Source: Saprospiraceae bacterium UBA2329
GTDB lineage: Bacteria; Bacteroidota; Bacteroidia; Chitinophagales; Saprospiraceae
Reading direction: 5' to 3'
Length of the DNA stretch: 8,803 nt
Assembly (NCBI GenBank): GCA_002344975.1
Contig: DDUV01000112.1
Coordinates: 1,758-10,560, forward strand
The position numbers and the translations under genes are program-made. The notes beneath the pieces are model-generated. The model made no database searches and had not been told where the DNA came from. It was given only the letters and a program-made list of their open reading frames with translations. This document shows, one piece after another, positions 6,391 through 8,803 of the stretch (position 1 is its first letter; each line of letters opens with the position of its first letter).

Positions 6391-6598
6391 ATTCAGAATG
6401 GAATCCTGTGGAAAAGCTGAATGCAGGAAGTTTCTATTGAGGTTGGGAAGAAGGTAGCCGGGCGGATGCGCCCATAGCGGATATTAACGAACCTGTGACC
6501 AAGTAAAACATGAACTTCGCCTTGGGTTCGTCTATACAACTTCCTGATGAGGGATTGACGACAGTGAGGCTATGGCAGGGAAGTTCGACAAACAACAA
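6391..6598 (+). ncRNA. Probable group II intron domain I remnant (no reverse transcriptase)
   Basis: This stretch is non-coding and highly foldable. It contains ATTCAG/CTGAAT (6391-6396 with 6417-6422), GGGCG-GATG-CGCCC (6460-6473), and a nested stem CGAAC/GTTCG (6488-6492 with 6526-6530) plus CCAAG/CTTGG (6499-6503 with 6521-6525). A hairpin AACTTCCTG (6538-6546) with CAGGGAAGTT (6576-6585) has one bulge. CAGGAAGTT at 6424-6432 could pair with the same 6538-6546 arm. The wording GGAATCCTGTGGAAAAGCTG, AAAACATGAACTTCG, GTGAGGCTATGGCAGGGAA resembles conserved domain I sequence of bacterial group II introns as I remember them. The expected GTGYG 5' end, the maturase gene and a domain V are not visible, so this would be a fragment. 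Another structured RNA is the alternative. Confidence 0.5.
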
Positions 6599-6599
6599 G

Positions 6600-8557
6600 T
6601 TGGCAGCAAGTGAACGGAAGAAATTAAACGAGAAAAATTAAAGTAACGAAATGGCAAAAAACATTGAACCTACGCTAAAATTAATCAGTGAGTACCTTAA
6701 ACTGAAAAAGCCTGAAAATTTTGTAATTCCAGAATATCAACGTGGATACTCGTGGGACATAACTCAATGCGACAAATTGTGGCAAGACATTGAAGCATTT
6801 ATTGCTTCCAATGCAAGCGACCCATATTTCTTCGGGACAATCATTGTAGATTGTTCCGTAACTGATAAATTTAGTTTGATTGATGGGCAACAACGCACCA
6901 CGACTTTTTTTCTGCTACTTAAAGCGTTATTGATAAGATTAAATGAAGCTATTACTAGAGTTCCTGAAGATGAAGAATCAGAAGCTCTAAAAGCTGGACT
7001 TAAAGCCAAAAGAAATAAAGTAATGGCTATTCTGTATAAAGCTGAAGATGAAGAAATACCTTCAATGCTAAAAGACTATACAAAAACCCAAAACATTTTG
7101 ATACTAGAAAATAAGTCTATCAACGAACTGTATTCGGATGAAGTAAAGAAAATTATTGAAGCGATAGATTATAGAACATCTGAACAAAATGTCCATAAAA
7201 TTCCACGCAAACAGAAAGACAATAAATACACCAATCATTTTCGCAATTTCAAATTTTTCTTCAGTAAGTTGGGAGAAAAGTCAGAATCGCAGATTAATCA
7301 ATTCGCAACAATTTTTTTACAAAACTGTCAAGTCATAGAAATTCGCAGTTGGCAAGTAGAACAAGCAATTACAATGTTTAATTCGCTCAACTCGACAGGT
7401 ATGCCGCTTTCAGATGCAGATATAATTTCGGCACAACTTTACTCTAATGCAGGTGATAATAAAGCAATATTTAACGAACAGTGGGAGCAAATAAACAAAC
7501 TGGCAAATGAATTAAGTACTCGAAGAATTATAGACATTGACGGTGTTTTACAGCAATTTATGTATATTAACCGTTCCATAAACAAGGAATACATTAGCAT
7601 TAAAGAAGATGGCAATGAATCGGTAGATGTAACAACCCCAGGCTTAAGACGATATTATACAGACATAAAAAAAGAACTTTTAAGAGAACCAATAGTATTA
7701 TGCGGCAACTTGTCTAAAATCACAAAAATTTGGAATGACGTAAAAGATTACCCTGCTGTAAAATTGCTTTTAAGGTGTAATGAAAATGCTAAGCTTTTTT
7801 TATCAGGATACTTGTTCCGCTACGAAACAACAGAAATTTCAGAAGAAATAGTTTCGGAAGTATGCGAGTGCTTATTGAGATTATTTACAGTTTTAGAATT
7901 AAGTGATTTTGGTTATTCAAGTTCTAAGTTTAAAACATTCCTATTTAGCGAAAATATTAAATTCGTTGATAAAAATGTTTCAATAGAAGCAATAAAGAAT
8001 AGTTTTAACGAGCACATCGCTAATAACTGGAATGAAAAAAGCATAGAAGATTCGATTATTGAATACGATAAAAATCTACTTGTCTTTCTAAACGAATATA
8101 TTTATTCAAAAAGCAAAGGGGTTAAGTTTGATTTTGCAGAAAACGTAAATATTGAACATATAATGCCTGCAAGTGGTCGTAACATAACTACAATACAACA
8201 AGACGCAGGAATTACTGACAAGGAAGAATTTAATGGAACTGTAAACAAACTTGGAAATAAGATACTGCTTGAAGAAGATATAAATAAGTCAATAAGCAAT
8301 GAGTGGTTTAAGACAAAAAAACAGAACTCTATTATTAGCAAATCAGGTTACAAGGATAGCAGATATGCAATCGCTTTATCACTAACCTCCTACCCAAAAG
8401 ATACCTGGACAAAGGAAGACATTGACACGGCAACACAAAAAGCAGTAAAAAGGATTGTGAAATTCATATTCAACAAGCAGGATGATTAAAACATACGCTG
8501 CCAACAATCTACTGCCTATCATGCCTCCTAAGCGTCGGCACGTCGGCAGTAGTAACG
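6600..8557 (+). mobile_element. Integron-like gene cassette carrying the DUF262/DUF1524 gene
   Basis: The AT-rich segment is bounded by core-like boxes GTTGGCAGC (6599-6607) and GTTGTCAG (8557-8564). The box at the left edge is the exact 9-base reverse complement of GCTGCCAAC (8497-8505), the left arm of the hairpin that follows the gene. In integron cassettes, strand exchange falls after the G of GTT, and the inverse core of each attC matches the start of its own cassette. This segment shows that arrangement. It holds one gene in the usual orientation, 43 bases of leader after the left box, and a hairpin after the stop. The boxes do not fit GTTRRRY exactly and no integrase gene is present, so membership in a true integron is inferred. 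Confidence 0.5.
6651..8489 (+). CDS. DUF262/DUF1524 (GmrSD-like) presumed type IV restriction / anti-phage protein
   Basis: This is a 612-residue cytoplasmic protein. The N-terminal DUF262 (GmrS-like, ParB-related) domain shows IPEYQRGYSW (residues 26-35) and the nucleotide-binding signature IDGQQRTTT (77-85, with D78-G-Q-Q-R82). A long helical middle follows (about 100-480). The C-terminal DUF1524 (GmrD-like) domain carries a His-Me-finger nuclease pattern: EHIMP with His503, LGNKILL with Asn536, then N545-K-S-I-S-N550 and a Lys-rich WFKTKK. In GmrSD, SspE and BrxU these domains couple NTP hydrolysis or modification sensing to DNA cleavage against phage. Both active-site motifs are present, so the protein appears intact. 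The gene is strikingly AT-rich compared with the CotH-like gene upstream, which points to horizontal transfer. It stands alone between two cassette-like boundaries. The target modification cannot be read from sequence. Confidence 0.9.
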   Translation: MAKNIEPTLKLISEYLKLKKPENFVIPEYQRGYSWDITQCDKLWQDIEAFIASNASDPYFFGTIIVDCSVTDKFSLIDGQQRTTTFFLLLKALLIRLNEAITRVPEDEESEALKAGLKAKRNKVMAILYKAEDEEIPSMLKDYTKTQNILILENKSINELYSDEVKKIIEAIDYRTSEQNVHKIPRKQKDNKYTNHFRNFKFFFSKLGEKSESQINQFATIFLQNCQVIEIRSWQVEQAITMFNSLNSTGMPLSDADIISAQLYSNAGDNKAIFNEQWEQINKLANELSTRRIIDIDGVLQQFMYINRSINKEYISIKEDGNESVDVTTPGLRRYYTDIKKELLREPIVLCGNLSKITKIWNDVKDYPAVKLLLRCNENAKLFLSGYLFRYETTEISEEIVSEVCECLLRLFTVLELSDFGYSSSKFKTFLFSENIKFVDKNVSIEAIKNSFNEHIANNWNEKSIEDSIIEYDKNLLVFLNEYIYSKSKGVKFDFAENVNIEHIMPASGRNITTIQQDAGITDKEEFNGTVNKLGNKILLEEDINKSISNEWFKTKKQNSIISKSGYKDSRYAIALSLTSYPKDTWTKEDIDTATQKAVKRIVKFIFNKQDD

Positions 8558-8565
8558 TTGTCAGA
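8497..8565 (+). other. attC-like recombination site (imperfect palindrome) after the DUF262 gene
   Basis: The outer arms are CTGCCAAC (8498-8505) and GTTGTCAG (8557-8564), pairing except for C8501 against T8561. An asymmetric internal loop of 3 and 4 bases follows, then a perfect 8-bp inner stem CTACTGCC (8509-8516) with GGCAGTAG (8545-8552). The terminal loop contains TGCC/GGCA (8522-8525, 8537-8540). This R''-L''...L'-R' layout, with AAC and GTT in the outer boxes, inner arms of equal length, unequal spacers and about 69 bases in total, is how integron attC sites are built. It starts 7 bases after the stop codon. A simple transcription terminator is the alternative, but no T-tract follows. 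Confidence 0.55.
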
Positions 8566-8582
8566 AATTAAAAAAATAAAAA

Positions 8583-8795
8583 ATGACTAATAAAGATTTG
8601 CTTGAACTTGCGCTTTTAGAAGCCAAAAGCGAGAACATAGGAGCGGAGATGCTTCTGCAATATCAAGTGCTTTGCTTGCCTGAAAATTTTGCAAAAGGAG
8701 ATGATGAGTTAATAGATGCTGAGGATAGTCTCAATTTTAGCAAGCAACTTAAACTCAATAACATTAAATGTGCAACCTCATACAATGGTTCGTGA
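8583..8795 (+). CDS. Small hypothetical protein, first ORF of the next putative cassette
   Basis: This is a complete 70-residue open frame starting 19 bases after the attC-like hairpin, preceded by an A-rich leader. The protein is mostly predicted helix and acidic (LELALLEAKSENIGAEMLLQ, then DDELIDAED). I see no signal peptide, membrane segment or family motif and do not recognise it. Codon use is AT-rich, like the preceding gene. The position right after a cassette boundary supports it being a cassette gene. The abrupt end could also reflect a frameshift in a longer protein, since little sequence remains after the stop. Confidence 0.45.
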   Translation: MTNKDLLELALLEAKSENIGAEMLLQYQVLCLPENFAKGDDELIDAEDSLNFSKQLKLNNIKCATSYNGS

Positions 8796-8803
8796 AGAAT
8801 CGC

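Overview
The window looks like chromosomal DNA of a member of the Bacteroidota, probably a GC-rich Saprospiria-like lineage. This placement is inferred from a large protein with a type IX secretion (T9SS) C-terminal signal, a DUF4348-type lipoprotein, an Rrf2 regulator with a Bacteroidota-style cysteine cluster next to an assimilatory sulfate-reduction gene, start codons without clear Shine-Dalgarno sequences, and many short palindromic and tandem intergenic repeats. No 16S or other marker gene is present, so the placement is not proven.

Layout. Positions 1-146 are a leader containing an inverted repeat, followed by a small lipoprotein gene (147-575, +). A perfect 19-bp inverted repeat (586-643) separates it from the convergent cysH gene (664-1389, -), which encodes an APS/PAPS reductase of the iron-sulfur type. 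Upstream of cysH on the same strand is an Rrf2-family regulator (1565-1990, -). The gap between them holds a perfect 8-bp inverted repeat just upstream of the cysH start, a candidate operator. Together these two genes look like a small sulfur-assimilation unit. Positions 1991-2446 are non-coding and repeat-rich: two copies of a ~55-bp direct repeat bracket a cluster of four small palindromes. A 1204-residue secreted multidomain protein with a CotH-kinase-like core follows (2447-6061, +). Its last codons run into a GT-rich tandem repeat (6051-6136).

From about 6140 to the end the character changes. A GC-rich structured block (6137-6300) is followed by a strongly folded non-coding stretch (about 6391-6598) that resembles domain I of a bacterial group II intron with no reverse transcriptase. 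Then comes an AT-rich 612-residue DUF262/DUF1524 protein (6651-8489, +), a GmrSD-like presumed anti-phage nuclease.

The most interesting signal is how this defence gene is packaged. A 9-base box at 6599-6607 is the exact reverse complement of a box at 8497-8505 just after the gene. The latter forms the left arm of an attC-like imperfect hairpin (8497-8565) whose right arm differs from it by one base. In integron cassettes the inverse core of the attC matches the start of its own cassette, and that is the pattern seen here. The gene therefore looks like a single-gene cassette (6600-8557), followed directly by another AT-rich small ORF (8583-8795) that would begin the next cassette. The core boxes depart from the classical GTTRRRY consensus and no integrase is in the window, so this could be an integron-like array of an atypical or undescribed kind.
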